Source: Boswellia sacra (Eukaryota; Streptophyta; Magnoliopsida; Sapindales; Burseraceae). Taken from it: a DNA stretch of 64,000 nucleotides. Made by a program: the position numbers and the translations under genes. This document shows, piece after piece, positions 21,180 to 35,310 of this stretch. Every line of letters starts with the position of its first letter. Within the stretch, counting starts at the first letter, position 1. Where the stretch lies: assembly GCA_013180625.2 (NCBI GenBank), contig SNVD02002517.1, forward strand, positions 99,788 to 163,787. Direction: 5' to 3'. Below the pieces are notes generated by a model that ran no database searches, had not been told where the DNA came from, and saw only the letters and a program-made list of their open reading frames with translations.

Positions 21180-24100
21180 CTAATCATAAAACTCATTTCT
21201 TTTCTCATTTTCTCTGTCTCTATCGTGTCCGGCTCCTAGCTCTCTCCATCTTTAATTTCCCAATCTCTCCATCTCTATCTCTAAATCCCTAATTTCCCAA
21301 TCTCTCTCTAGCTCTCTCTATCTCGTCTCCTCGAGCCCTTCTGTCTCTAAATCCCTAATTTCCCAATCTCGTCTCCATCTCTCTCTTCCATTTAATCTGC
21401 AGCCAAGTTGGAGAAGCTGTGCATAGAGGTTCAACAGCATTTGTAGCTCTTTCCAGCAGCGATATCAGCAGCATTTCTTCAAGTAAAGGTTTTTTTTTTC
21501 ATTTGTTTATTCCATTTCCCCGGACACCTAAAGCCCCAAAATCGCTTTCCTTTCCACAAATCACCAAAGCTTCAATTGCTTCCCATTCGGCTCACCACCT
21601 TCAGAGGTGTTAACAGCGCTGGAATCTGGTAGGAAGATAATCATTTGGCGAGCAACCTCTTCAACTCACACAGTGCCAAAAATTTCAGTGTTTTCTTCTC
21701 TTCCATCGTGATTGGTTATTGAGTTTCTTCTCTTCTTAGGTACGAAGGTCTATTGCCTATTCCTTGAAATTTCAGGTATTAAGGCCTGTGTTGAGACATT
21801 GCGTTAGAGCTAAATCGTTTTATGCGTGGTTTTTCTCTAACTTAGTTCGATAGTTCTGATTGCAATTGGTTGGGCTGAGGGTATTTTCACCGATTTCAAA
21901 ACTTCTATAAATCAATGGTTTTATATGTATTTGGTTTATGCTCCATTAATAGAAATTAAGATTTATTTCTTCTCCTTTCTATTTGAAAATGAGATTGTGT
22001 TCACTTTGCTAAATCACTTATACCTTTGTCATGCTGGAATGATATATGTTTCTCTCTCCACTTATGTTTCATCCGTAGTTGCCTATTGATGCCGTGGTTT
22101 GTAATGAATTTTTGCACAAAGTTTATGAAATTGAATGAGTGTTAGTTTGGAAACACCACATTGATAGAAGGGCATTTTTTTTGGTCGAAGGTAGAGCTCT
22201 GGAAACACTTCACAGCCAGCCTGTTCGCTTTCGATTGTTGGACAGTTAAATTGCTCTAAATTCTTATATAATAATTTGGATTTAATCGGTATGATATAAT
22301 ATGATCTGTATGCCTTTGATTGTGCAAAATGAAGCATTTATTATCTTTAGCAAAAGCTGTGATTGATTCATTTTTTGAGATTAGTCGTTTAAAATATTTA
22401 CTTGCTTGTTAAATATGATGAGACAGATAATTATGGGAACTTCTATTTCATGCTGCTGCCCTTAATAACTTAAATTTAAGACAAAAGCTTTTTTATGTTA
22501 TTTTTTAATAATTAGGTATTTTGCTACTTCTACATTTGATTGATGAGATAGGGAAATTAGATAGGTTTTGCATTTTTTTTTTCTTTTTATAAATTGATAA
22601 GAGAAATTAGATTGGGATTTATAGGAAGGAATGGAAAAGATGGGTGATGCACGTGGAGTTCCAATCAGCCAAAGGCACAAGAATGGTGCTGCATTGTAGG
22701 TTTTCTGTTTCATATTTTTCTTTTTATCAATCAAATTATAATCAATTATCAATCCTGTATGAGTAAACGGATAAAAGAGCTTTTGAAATGAACACAAAAG
22801 CATCTGATCAATCTATGTGGTGTACAGGCAAAACTAATTGGTCTTCTAGACTGTGTTGCTAATGTTTACACTAAGATTTGTAACTATTTCATGCACTTTA
22901 CTAATTCCTGGTTTTCACAAATATTTAATGTGGTTGTTCTTTTTCAATTTAGCTCTTTGTAGTGGGGAGTGGGTCCCTTGTAAATAACTTGTGTTTATGG
23001 TCAGGTTATTTTTTATTTTCTTTTGTATTGGTTTGAAATGCTGGTTACCATAGTTTGTACTTTGAGATTCAATAAATAGTTTGTAGTGTGGAAAAGGTGG
23101 CTAGCTTTCTACTTCCTTGCATCTTATTCACTTATCCCCCTATTTTATGCACATTATTATAAGTGCAATGTAACTGATGGAGTATTGTGTGTTTCATATA
23201 TTACAGGTCATATCATCGTTAGTTCATACTTTCGTTGTGTTTCTTAGTATTAAATTAAGTTTTGTTGTCCTCTTTTGAACTTCAAAGGTAGTTTCTTCAC
23301 TAACCAGGGCCTACATGGCTTATAATTCTTCTTCTGCGAATTTAAATTTAACTTAAATCTTTTTCCCCCTTGGATTTTAGTTTGATGCACTAACTGATTC
23401 TTCACAACGATGTAGGAGCTCTCGTCTTTTAATTCTATTGCCTGCAATAGTTATTCAAGGCCTTTTTGAAATTCTGAATAGCCAGGAAAATAACATAGTT
23501 CACAGCATTTCTTAGGTAAGTAAACTTATTCAAAATGCTGTTAAATTTGTATATGTATGAAATGATGAGATGAAGCATGATACTGTATTTTTCCTTAACC
23601 TTCATATCTTAACCTTGAAGTCTTTTTCCTTTTCAATTCTTTACTTTCCTATCAATTATCAAGAACAAAAATGAAAAATAGTAGCTTTAGAGGTAGATAA
23701 ATAGCTTGATAGATACACTAGACAAACAGATAGATCAATAGGCTGATTTAAGTTTCAGATACTTCAATAGGTGATATCATTGACTTGTCACACACGCATA
23801 CAAATGTAAGAGAGAAATTACAAATTTAAACAAAAAAAAAAACACTCAAAATACTCTCAGTGACTTGCTGAAGACTTCATAAAAATGGCCACCAAATTGT
23901 ATATTGTGCACGTGATCCTCTCGTTTTTCTGATTTTTTTTTTTTTTAATTTTAGTTTCTTGATCGTTTGTTCGTGCTTAGAATCTGATATGTTCAAATTT
24001 TTTGGATCTATTTTTGCTTTCAATTTCTGTTGTCATTGATTGATTAAGTGACAATAGTGTTTGTTTAGTGAAATTAGTTTAAAAATCTGTAAATTGCTGG

Positions 24101-25610
24101 TTCAGATTAGCTTTGTTTCTGTTGGAGGATTATTTTGCTGAGTGTTTTCGCGTATTTTGTGTGTGAGGTTGGTTATGAAATGTCGTCGTTTTGTTGTGAG
24201 TTGAAAACCTTTGAAAGTTACGTTCAGCTGAGGTAGCGTGAAATGGTCGTATTTGAACTAATAAAGTAATAATAATGAAATTCTGTAGTTGCATTCGAGA
24301 ATAGATTTTTTTCGTAGTTGTTGCAGTTGTGAGGCAGGTTTCAATTGTTCAATTGTTGTATGATTTCTGTATGTACTGTTGTGGAATACTACAGTTTGAT
24401 GTCAATTCTTCTTGCGGTTTGTTTTCACTAAAATAAAAAAATTAAAATAAAGAGAAAAAGAAGCTCAAATGATTTCTTATTGTGTAATCAAAAACCATAG
24501 AAATGTGTACAGGAGGCCACTGCAGCTTCTCTTTCCAGTTATCCATTTTATCGAGTTGCATTGACTCTCTTCAGTGTGCATGTGAGTGGCCAATGTTGGT
24601 GTATCTGTTAACTTCTTGTTGGCAACAGATTGTATTGTATCTAAACTTCAATGATTTATGTGTCTGGACCTTTGTACCTCATCCTAGGTCCATTTATAGT
24701 GAAAAGATCAGTTAAGCTGTGTCATTTTTTGTCAATGGAGGAGTTTTCTAACAGAATGCACAGTTAGAGAAATTGTTGTAGAGTATAAGGTATAAGTAGT
24801 AGGAGGATGAAGGGAAGGCTTTTAGAAAAAATTCCAAATGTAATTGCATGTCAATTGAAGAAGATCATTTCTCAACTTTATCCCATTCTGATTTGGTTGT
24901 GGACTTCTGGTTGATCAATGTTAATGTTCACCATTACTGGTTGGTGACTCAAGCAGTTGTCTGGTGTAATTAAATGAACATGCCACCCTGTATCCTCTGT
25001 GTTTGCCATTTATTGGTGCCCTCTAGGTTCCCTCTTCCAGTTTCTGGTTCAGCCTCAAATTAATTTGCAGTCCTGTCATTCAAGTTCCCTTGCCATGGCC
25101 CCCTATTTCAAAAACTCAGTGAACAAGGGAAAGGATGAGGATTTCTGTGTTAAAAAAAAAAAAAAAAACTTCTTGTGGCCCATGGCATATTGGTATGTAA
25201 TGGCTATGGTTTTATGAGGTGGTTTGGTTAGTTGGCAATTCAATGCATTTACTGTTTGTAGCCACATTGGTTCATATTTGTTCCACATGGACTTGTATGT
25301 GTATCGTGTGTCAAGAGTTGGTAATTTACCTTATATCTAGCTATTGTTTGTCTTATAATTGGCAACTCGTACGTTGACTTGGGAAATGGATTTAGGCAAC
25401 TTGTACATTAAACAAAAACATCTGGAAAACTATAATATGAACCCAGCAGAATGCTAATGTAAAACTAGGTTCAGGCAGGTCAATTGTATTACTCATAAGA
25501 CATGATCCCACCTTCATAACATCACAACATTCATAGCCCAATCAAAAACCAACACACTTATCTAACAAGAAATAATCTGAACATATGAGTGATATATGAG
25601 AAAGATCACA
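21180..25610. other. 5' non-coding part of the CACTA element
   Basis: It opens with a pyrimidine-rich, leader-like stretch (repeated ctctctc and tccctaatttcccaatc, 21190-21390). The rest is AT-rich with no long open frame, probably a 5' leader with large introns. A short coding-like block near 24510-24590 (EATAASLSSYPFYR, VALTLFSVH) could be another captured exon, but I do not recognise it. Confidence 0.4.
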
Positions 25611-25982
25611 TCACAATAAGGATACAAGATTACAAAAGCAGTCATTCAAATGGTTGCCTACCCATCGAAATCCTTCTTTTTCTTGAAGCACAGCGCCAAT
25701 TATGCTCTCACCAAGATTAGCAATCTGAATCTGTTGAAAAGATTTTTTCACCAACAACACAACCAAATTAGATGTCAAGCAAATCTGTACAACCAACAAC
25801 ACAACAGAAGAAGATAAAAATAAATAAACAGAAACAGGAAATGAGAAAATCAGCAATACCTTGCCAATGAAACAAGCAACAAAGGCAATAACGATAGCAG
25901 CTAAAATTCCAGCAAAGGTGCCTTCAACACTGACCGCTCCTTCCGTTCCCCTTGGAACTACTTTAAGTGTTGTGACTAGCAG
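25611..25982 (-). pseudogene. Captured VTE6/DUF92 (TMEM19-like) gene fragment
   Basis: Two minus-strand exons are visible. Exon A (25982-25860) encodes 41 residues in phase 0 containing TTLKVVPRGTEGAVSVEGTF and AGILAAIV, ending at a gtattg donor. Exon B starts at 25730 after an acag acceptor and encodes IQIANLGESIIGAVLQEKEG then FRW before diverging. These match the conserved core of the plant DUF92 membrane protein family. Arabidopsis VTE6 (phytyl-phosphate kinase of tocopherol synthesis, chloroplast envelope) is the known member. Introns are kept, so the fragment was copied at DNA level. It lies antisense to the CACTA genes and lacks most of the gene. Sequence 25983-27350 shows only short exon-like pieces and no gene. 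Confidence 0.78.
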
Positions 25983-27350
25983 CTAAAAAATTTTGGTTTT
26001 ATTTTTAGTTTTATTTTTTGAAAAAGCATCTATGTTTTGCATCAACTGTAAAGTGCATCATAAGCTCTAAGCTAGACAAGTTCAACTAGAATCAGATTGT
26101 ATATCCTTTTAAACATTCCTTTGTGAAAAATGCTTAATATCAAAGGATAATATTTTGCCCTTTAATATCAAAGGATAGTCTGAAAAATGCTTGGTTTTTC
26201 GTTGTTGCCTGCACTCTTACCTGCTTTGTGTTCTTCTATAAAGCTGATTTGAGGCTTTGCCTCAACACTGGAGGTCTTATTCTCTATTTTTTTTCTCCTT
26301 CTGTTTTTGTTACTTGATGGTACCGGGAAGTAAAAACTGTTAATAGTTACTATGTAGTGCACTATCTATCTAACTAGAAGTTGTGCTTTATATTTTCCAT
26401 TTATCATCATCTTTTCTTATTCTGCTTTATATAATATGTTATTTGACAGTAATAAGCCATCAACAAGGACTAGCATCTCCATATATCAGATTTTCGAGCT
26501 GTTTGAGAGAAAACAAACTTGGTTGATCGACATAGAACACAATCTACATCTATTACTAGAGGTAAGCTTCACCAATTCCTATTCATGATGTTTTAAGTTA
26601 GTTTCAAGTGCTATTCATATGCTATTTGAGACTATTAATTTTGTTTTGATTGCTTTGAATTATTATTGATATGTTGTTTGCTATTCATGCTGAGTTAAAT
26701 GATTGCATTAATTTTTCTTGTATGTTGTTTCATCGTAATTGGTATGAATTGGATTTTTTATCTTCTCGTAAAGCATAATTGATATCTAGTGTTAATGATG
26801 TGATGTGTTGTTTTATGAGGAATTTGGTTTTGTTCTGATTTGTTTTTGCATTATAACATTCATAAGGCATGAACCTCCAATTGAATTTGCATTCTTCCTA
26901 ATTTATTGATGTTATATTGTGTAGTTAAAAATCCTTTTTTTTTGTGGTTGTTAAAGATGCAAACAAACTTAGAACTTAGTCCTCTATCTACATAAAAAAA
27001 AAAAACCTATAAATACAATTTAAATTGAAGAAACACAGTAATAGAAAATAAAAACATAGAAACCAAAAATTGTCATGTATAAAATAATCCCAGCAATTAT
27101 ACCAGCCCATTAAACCCAATCTCACAAAAACAGTCCACTAATGGAATGAGCCCACTAAACCCCAACCCACAAAACAATCCTACCAATGAAAGCAACCACA
27201 CTAAACCTATTGAAAGGAGAGATGAATATATGCTGAAAATGCCAACTCACTTCCTAACCTAATTAATTTGTTAGATAAGTTTAATTTCAACTTACTACTT
27301 AAACAACTTATTTACATAAATTATATTTGTTTTATTGAAGGAAAGTAGAC

Positions 27351-30300
27351 ATGGACAAGAGTTGGATTGACTTAGGAGACAGATTTTCCAGCCATATCTA
27401 GATGGGGTGAATGCATTTCTAGATTTTGCATCTGAGAGCGTAGTTGGTGGCACTAGAATTTACTGTCCATGTAATAAGTGTTATAATCGGTATCTTATGA
27501 GTAGGGACATAGTGAAAGACCATTTAATATTCAATGGTTTTCTACCTAAGTACAAAAAGTGGACATTACATGGTGAGCCGTATACGCCTATAGAGTCTAA
27601 TCAAAATTCTGAGACTCAACATTGAGAGTCTGGTTGTGATTCTATGGGTGATGATATGGTCAGAATGATACATAATAACATGGGAATTTCGAATATGGAT
27701 TTCAGTGAAAGTAGCAGTACTCCATTGGATAATGATGTGGGTGCAGACTTGAATGAGAATGAGGCATCAAAAGACTTCCTTAAATTACTTCAAGATACGA
27801 ACTGTCCTTTGTATCCAGGATGTGAAAAGTTTACATAACTTTCATTTGTTGTTTGTCTCTTGAATATGAAAATGTTATGCGGATGGCTAGACACTTTAAT
27901 GACTATGCTGTTAAAATTTTTGAAAGAAGTCTTTCCCCAAGAAGTAAAAATTTCTCCCTCTTACTATGAGGCTCAAAAAATAACTTCGAAATTAGGATTT
28001 ACATACAATACTTGGGATGTATGTCCTAATAACTGCATGTTATTTAGAAATGAGCATGAGAATCTTCATAGTTGTGCAGTCTGTCATACCTCTAGATATA
28101 AACAGTTTGATGAGCCAAATAATACATCAACTTCTGAGGTAAAAATAGCAGCAAAACAAGTACGTTACTTTCCCTTAGTTCCAAGATTACAAAGATTTTT
28201 CATTTCTTTAAAAACTACTTTTATGCGATGGCATGCAGAGGATCGCATAAATGATGGTGTGTTAAGACATCCTGCTGATAGTCTTGCTTGGAAAACCTTT
28301 GATGAAAAATATCCAAACTTTGCAGCTGAATGTCGTAATGTGAGGCTTGGATTGTCTGCTGATGTTTTCAATCCTTTTAGGACTATGTCCATAGCTCATA
28401 GTACATGGCCTATGGTATTAATACCTTATAATTTGCCGCCATGGTTGTGTATGAAACAATCATTCTTCATGTTGTCTGTGCTTATTGATGGCCCGAAAAG
28501 TCCAGGAAATAAAATTGATGCTTACTTACAACTATTGATTGAAGAATTGAAAGATTTGTGGAATGAAGGTGTGGTTACTTATGATGCATCATGTCAACAG
28601 ATGTTTAAGTTACATGCAACTTCGTTGTGGACTATTAATGACTTTTCAGCATATGCTAACTTGTTGGGTTGGAGTACCAAAGGGGAGAAAGCTTTCCCTT
28701 TCTTGTTCTACAAATACAATATCGCAATGATTACATCATGGTAGGAAGTTTTGTTATTTGGGTCATCGTCGATTTCTACCCTTTTCTCATAGATTTCGGA
28801 AAGATAAAGTGTCTTTTAATGGCAAAAGGGAATTTTTACCTCCTCCTATTCAGATGACTGAATTTGATGTGAAACAACAAGTGCAAAGTGTACTTATTAA
28901 ATATAGAATGGAAGATCTTCATAAAAGAGAGAGGAAAGATTTTAAGATGATGAATTGTGAAAGCATTTGGAGGAAGAAGAGCATTTTCTTTGAACTACCA
29001 TATTGGGAGCATAATTTACTTCGACATAATCTTGATGTCATGCATGTTGAGAAGAATGTTTGCGATAATATCCTTTGGACATTGTTAGGGGATCCTAAAA
29101 AGTCTAAAGATAATTTAAAGGCTCGACATGATTTGCATCAAATGGGAATAAGGAAACCATTGCATCCGCAACAAAAGGGAAACATAAAGTGTATTTGCCT
29201 CCTGCATGCTTCTCAATGAACAAAGAAAACAAAGTAGTGTTCTTAAATGTGTTGAAGAGAGTGAAGGTGCCAGATGGTTATGCATCAAATATTTTTCGAC
29301 GTGTTCACATTAGAGAGCGCAACATTTGGGGCCTCAAAAGTCATGATAATCACATATTGATACAATAATTACTTCCTCTTGCAGCTCGTAAAGCATTACC
29401 TAAAAATGTTGTTAAAACGTTGATTGAGCTGGCTAACTTTTTTAGGCAATTGTGCTCTAAAGTGAATACACGGGAAGACTTAAAGAATATGCAAAATCGA
29501 GTGGCTGTAACCTTATGCCTTTTGGAGAAAATTTTTCCACCTTCATTCTTTGATGTGATGGAACATTTGCCCGTGCATCTTGCTGAAAAGGCTTTGATTG
29601 GTAAACCTGTACAATTCCGTTGGATGTATCCCATTGAGAGGTATTAAATTTTATGTATAATGTGTTTTATTTACATATTATACATGAAGGAATTACACTT
29701 ATTTTGAATTCTTAAAATTATAGGTACTTGTTAACTTTGAAGAATTATGTTAGAAATTGTGCACATCCTGAGGCTTTTATTGCTAAAGGGTACTTGATGG
29801 AGGAGTGTACTAATTCTTGTTCACGATATCTTGATGAAGTGGAAACCAAAACTAATCGAACACCTAGGAACAAAGACGGTAACTAAAAAAAAAGGTGTGA
29901 AATTTAACCTTGACAACGTTACCTGGATACAAGCACATAGATATGTGCGTGTAAATACTACAACAGTTGATCCATTCCGAGAGTAAGTCGTTCACAATTT
30001 TATTGACATACATTCATCTATTATTCATTGAGTATCCATTTGATTGGTATTTCTTATAACTCATATTTATTTCATGATTTTCATTTATAAAGGGAGCATA
30101 TCAACATACTCTTTCAACAACATCCTCGCGCTTCAAGTCATCAAATTCAAAAAGAGCACAACTCAAAATTTCATAAGTGGTTCAAAAGTCATGTAAGCTA
30201 TGTTACCCTTATTAAATCTTCAACCTCATACTAAATATGAGTTATAACACTAGTGGATTTTTATAGGTGGAAGCTTTGCAACAAACCCCAAATGTGACAT

Positions 30301-30974
30301 TGCCTGAAGAAATTGTCCACTTAGCTAATGGCCCAAAAACAATTGCACGACGTTTCAAATCTTATGTTGTTAATGGTTTCAAATTTCAGACCAAAGATAT
30401 TGACAACACTAGAACCTCCCAAAATTCTGGTGTTGTGTTAATGGCTGATACACTGAGCTATGCTAGTGCAAGAGATAGAAATCCATGTTCAGGTAGTGTA
30501 ACATTTCATAGGGTTTTAAGAGACATAATTGAAATTCATTATGTCAACTCAATGAAATTCGTGTTGTTCAAGTGTGATTGGGTTGATGATCGGATTGAAA
30601 AGAAGTTTGATGAATTTAACTTCACAATGGTTAACTTCAATCATCTATTATACAAACTCAATCATGAGGATGATGAACCTTTTATTCTAACGAATCAAGC
30701 TGAACAAGTTTGTTTTATCCAAGATCCTTTAGAAGCAGATTGGCATATAGTTCTTAAGATGACTGTTAAAGAGTCATTCGATCTTTATTCAATCAAGAGC
30801 TATGAGCATACGGTAAAAAGTGTGCCACAAGTTGAGTTATATGCAGAACAAGAAGTGGATGAAAGAGAGTTTGTTCGTGAAGAAGATGTTGCTTGGGTTA
30901 GGCCAGGAGTTGATGGAACTACAGTTGACATCAATGGTGTAAATGATGATGAAGAGATGGATGATGATGAATGA
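27351..30974 (+). pseudogene. CACTA transposase TNP2-type gene, broken
   Basis: It starts at ATG 27351 (MDKSWIDLGDRFS) after a splice-like ttgaag. The transposase-associated N-terminal domain with CPCNKCYN and VKDHLIFNGF (27407-27625) comes first. Then comes the TNP2 core at 27644-29219 (LGFTYNTWDVCPNNCMLF, DGPKSPGNKIDAYLQLLIEE, WSTKGEKAFP, HNLDVMHVEKNVCDNI), a DUF4218-like part (29370-29880; LPLAARKALPKNV, MEHLPVHLAEKAL) and a DUF4216-like C-terminus (30267-30974; GVVLMADTLSYASARDRNP, FKCDWVDDR). The protein would bind and cut the element ends. In-frame stops or frameshifts occur at about 27398, 27623, 27836, 28745 and 29217, with introns near 29650-29724, 29985-30092 and 30193-30266. Confidence 0.9.
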
Positions 30975-31161
30975 TAGTTTTTGTGATAAAGTTTACTTGT
31001 TGCAGGTATATCATGTTCCTTATGTATTAATGAAAGTTGTTTTTTGTTTTAACATTATTGGACATTCATTTATTGTACATGCATCAAATATTTATTTTAT
31101 TTGTAATATAATGTATTAATAGGATTTTAGTTTTCTAATGTTAGTATCTTTTTGCAGCTTA

Positions 31162-34100
31162 CTATGGCATCAAAGAGACACAGAGATAACTCTATGGAAA
31201 GTGTACTATGAAGGAAGGCAGAATCTCGACTACAGTTATCTTCATCTTCCCAGTCTCAAACGAATATAGGAGACTAAGATTTGTATATAAATGATAATTC
31301 TTTCATATAAATGTTTTGCTTTATAATGTGAAACTAATTCTTATATGATTAGATGCGTCATTACAAGCAAAAGGTCGTGGAGCTACTCGTGGTAATTCTG
31401 AATGGGGCTCAGGCCAGATTTTACATGTTGATTTCAATGACAAATGACAACCAATTGGTCCGAATAAAGAGACGTTTACATCCCAACTTGGCATCATAGA
31501 CAGAAATTGATCAATGGCTCCGTTGACTTTAATTAGTTGGCATGCCATGCCTGAGCACAAATTGAATGCAATTTGGGAAGAAGTGAAGGTATTTAATTTA
31601 ATTTAACTGCTAAGTTGAAAAGTATTTAAGTTATGTACACTAATCTCTATTATACTTTTTGTTATTGTAGGACAATAGATGTTCCGGATGAGTATAGACC
31701 TGATTATTTAAAAGCAATTGGAGTGCTTTGGAGGGATTAGAAAACTCATGTTAAGAGAGACTTTTATAAGCCATATTTGACGGATGAGGATCGTTTAGCA
31801 TTTACCCCTCAAAAAATTACTGAAGAGCATTAGAAGATTTTAGTGGCTTATTGGAGCAGCGAAAGAGCTTAAGTAAGTTATGAAAATGATTGTTAAGATA
31901 ATTGTTTTTTTAAAATATACTAAAATATTGCTCTTTAATATTACAGAAACAAGCAGAGAGAAATAAGGCAAATCGTACACACCAATTTGCAGTTCATAGG
32001 ACTGGTCGCATATCTTTTGCTAAAAAGAGAGAGGTAAGTTTTAACAACATTTAAAATTTGTATAAATTGTTATAGATTTTGCATTGATAATTAATTCGTT
32101 ATATTTGTAACTTTCTTTGCATGTATACACTAATATATTTTTCGTTATTTTTGTTGTTAAGATGTCAAAGAGTGGAGAAAAAACAGATCGCATAAGTGTA
32201 TTTATCAAGATTAGAACGAGAAGTGATGGAGATGTAGTAGACACTGAGAGTGCCAAAATAATTGTACTTTTTTAAACTAAATTATATGCTTTTATAATTT
32301 GTGTTAAATTGGTTACACAATCCTTTTTCTATGCTTTCACCTACAGTTGTTTTCATCATTTTGCAGAGTCAATTAAAAGAAGGCATGTCCAGAATACCTA
32401 TTAAGCAACAAACCAAAGCTGCAGCAGAACGGATATTTCAAGATGAATTGGGACGTGATCATCATGGTTATGCCTGAGTACATATGGCCATGGTTCTTCT
32501 CCAACTATTATCATAAGTCAATGTTCATCTCAACCTGTTGATGTGGAGAAATTGCATCAAGAATTACATGAAATGCGAGTGGAGAATAAAGAACTGGAGG
32601 ACTATAATACACAGTTGTACAACTTTTTACAACAAAAATTTTCAAACATTGAAGAGCAGTTGTGATAAACGCATGAAAGTATACTCTTAAGCATAAATAA
32701 TTAATGTTAATTGGACAATATTATAAAGCTTTTATGATATTTTAGCATAATTATTTTGCTTATGCCTCTTTTACATTTGTTTCATTTCTTGTGCATTTTC
32801 TTTAGTCTTTATCTTGAAATAAAATATTGTCCTTAAATTGTGATTAATGAAAATCATATTTCAGGTTTAATAAAATAGACACAACTCTCAATCTATAGAT
32901 CAAAATGGAGAGATTATTGAACCTGGAGCAACATGTCTCAATTTTACACAAAGTTGAAGAACAATCAAAAGCCCAAATCCAATATTTGATGGGCCAAAAT
33001 TGAGACACAACAAAACCAAATTGTAGTTGTTTCTCAGCCCGATCCATGTCCAGTATTTTGGCCATATCTCAGAGAATACTTGTCCAAATTGCATGAATCT
33101 GGTGGCCCTGGAAAGCTGAGACAAAATGCTACAACTTTCATGTTTTCCAGAAAGCCCAATTTGGTCCATTTGGTGGTCAAAAATCAGCTGCAAGTTGGTG
33201 GAATGTTTGGTAGCCGCCAATGTGAAAAAATTGGTGGAGGTTTGGTATAATAGTTCTATTTCATCACCTATTTAAGGACAACTTGAGGAATTGAATGGGG
33301 GGGCAGAGAAAAATCATTTGAGTTCACATTTTATTATTATACATTACAATTCTCTCTTGTATTTTCTCTTTAGAAATGATAAGAATGAATTGTAAGTTAG
33401 GCTAGAACTCTTGGTAAGGCTAGAGATGAACTTGTATGCGTAGTTTATCTATTTCTCCACTTTCATTCTACCTCAAGAGCTATAAAGATTGTATGTTTGT
33501 TTGTGTTAAACTCTTTCTCATCTTGTGATTTCTTTTTAATCCAGAAATTATAATTCTCAATTTCATATAAATTCAGTCATGCTTTCTTTATGTGATTCGT
33601 GTTGAATTATAATTGTTACTGGTAGTTTTGTTTTATGAGTTAGTCCTTTACTGCAATATTGTCATGTGATATATTGTCGCTCTTGGATAACTTGTAAGGA
33701 TGAACGTTGTTGGTAAATATTGCTTGTAAAGAGTTTATGCATGTCAAATACATGTGTTTATTATTTATGCTATACTATACATATTTTCCGATTGATTGTT
33801 TGGGATGTGAAACTTTCAATTGAATTATAATTATTGAATCAAAGTGGGGATTAGATTTACAAAACATATAAGTGATTCTCGATGCCTTACTTCTTAATTA
33901 CCATCGATTGTTTTCAATTATTAAACATTGTATTTTATTTAGAACCAATCACTTCAAAGTTAAATTTTACATCTTTATTATCTTTTTAATATTTTTGTTT
34001 TACTAACCTCTTTTATCGAAGGCCTCCTTGTGGATTCGACATCTCAACGTATACTACAATAACTGCGGTATATTTTGGGTGTAAACAAGTTGCCACCACC

Positions 34101-34505
34101 TATACGACATCAGGTATTCACTTAACTTTCATTTACTCTATATGTGGTTATTGAAAGAGTTGCTATCGAATTCATGAAGCTAGTGAGAGATTGATTTGAT
34201 TGATGATTTTAATTGTGAATTGCATTGAGAATATGTAGTTGGTGAACTCGCCTTTGGCAATATAGTTGTATTTGCTAACTATTTATCACAATGCTATATA
34301 TAGTACATAGAGTCTAAACCCAAGTGACAACATGATTACTTTGTTTTTTTTAATAATTATAAGTTGTTGATGATTGAAACTATTTAGGATCATAATTTTT
34401 TCTAAATCTTCCAAAATATCTTAGGCTCCGGTTCCAGATGCTTCAAGTGCACATCGAAATCGTGTCAACATTGACTCTGCAATAACAAATGAGGAGGAGA
34501 ATTAG
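31162..34505 (+). pseudogene. CACTA TNPA-like (Transposase_24 family) gene, broken
   Basis: Exon-like blocks include SKRHRDNSMESV (31166), KGRGATRGNSEWGSGQ and LISWHAMPEHKLNAIWEEVK (31367-31590), QAERNKANRTHQFAVHRTGR (31951-32015), MSKSGEKTDRISVF and DVVDTESAKI (32161-32262), and QLKEGMSRIPIKQQTKAAAE (32368-32430). A leucine/glutamate-rich segment follows to about 32660. A final exon (34425-34505) after ttag encodes PVPDASSAHRNRVN and ends at TAG. This is the layout of plant En/Spm accessory proteins that bind subterminal repeats. Many stops are present. An LTR-like insertion separates the last two exons. Confidence 0.72.
32870..34087. repeat. LTR-like insertion (possible solo LTR) inside the CACTA element
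   Basis: The segment has retrotransposon LTR character: ggccatatctcagagaatac, tggaaagctgagac and tacaactttcatgttttcc words that recur in plant LTRs, a T-rich transcribed-like middle, and a right end gcctccttgtggattcgac...gtgtaaaca. It interrupts the TNPA-like gene. No coding sequence and no clear 5-bp TSD were found, so borders are approximate. Confidence 0.4.
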
Positions 34506-34914
34506 GTATATAGATGAAGTTATTTATCATTTCTATGTAAATAAATCAATGTAAGGCATATAGCTTTCACTTGAACTTTTTAAATAAACTTATGAATAGT
34601 TAAGTACTAATTTTTGCTTTTATTTGTGCAACTTTTTCTGACATGAAGACTTGATTAGAATAAGACTTGTAGACTTATTTTAGACTTCTGCACTTATTAG
34701 AAACAAACTTAGTAGAACTCTTTTTCTTTTATGTTTGCGAATGTATGTGAATATATTCTTATATTGTACTTTTATGTGTTATGCCATTATCAATTTATTT
34801 GTTATTTGTATGCGAATATATTCTTATGGATGCAATGAATTGCTTGAAAACGAAAACAGGTTCCAAAAAATTTTGGTTATAAAAACAGGTTACACGAAAA
34901 AGAAAAAAATAGAT

Positions 34915-35310
34915 TCTACACCTTTTACGGCGAGCCATGGAACCGTCGTAAATAAATCCATTCCGTTGTGAGACCACACCATTTACGGCGGTTAACAATC
35001 TTTTACGGTGGGTCATAAAACTGCTGTAAATAAATTAGACCACAATAAAACCATTTACGATGGGCGAGAGACTGCAGTTAACAATCTTTTACAGCGGGCT
35101 AGAGAACCGTCGTAAATAAATTAGACTACACCATAACCATTTACGGCGGTTCAGTAGACCGCGGTTAACAAGCTTTTACGGCAGGCTAAAACCGCGGTAA
35201 AAAGTCAAAATGCCTTTTACAGCGCTACTTTATATGGCGGGCTAAAGCCGCCGTTGGACCGTCGTAAAAGACCTTTTACCGCGGTTTTGGTCTGTTGTAA
35301 AAGGTGGGTT
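34915..35310. repeat. Subterminal repeats of the CACTA element
   Basis: The words tttacggcgg, cttttacggcg, accgtcgtaaataaat and gaaccgccgt-like variants recur about 20 times in both orientations. These are the likely binding sites for the TNPA-like protein. The same core (ctacggcggttttaaag) appears at 21150 near the left end. Confidence 0.75.
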
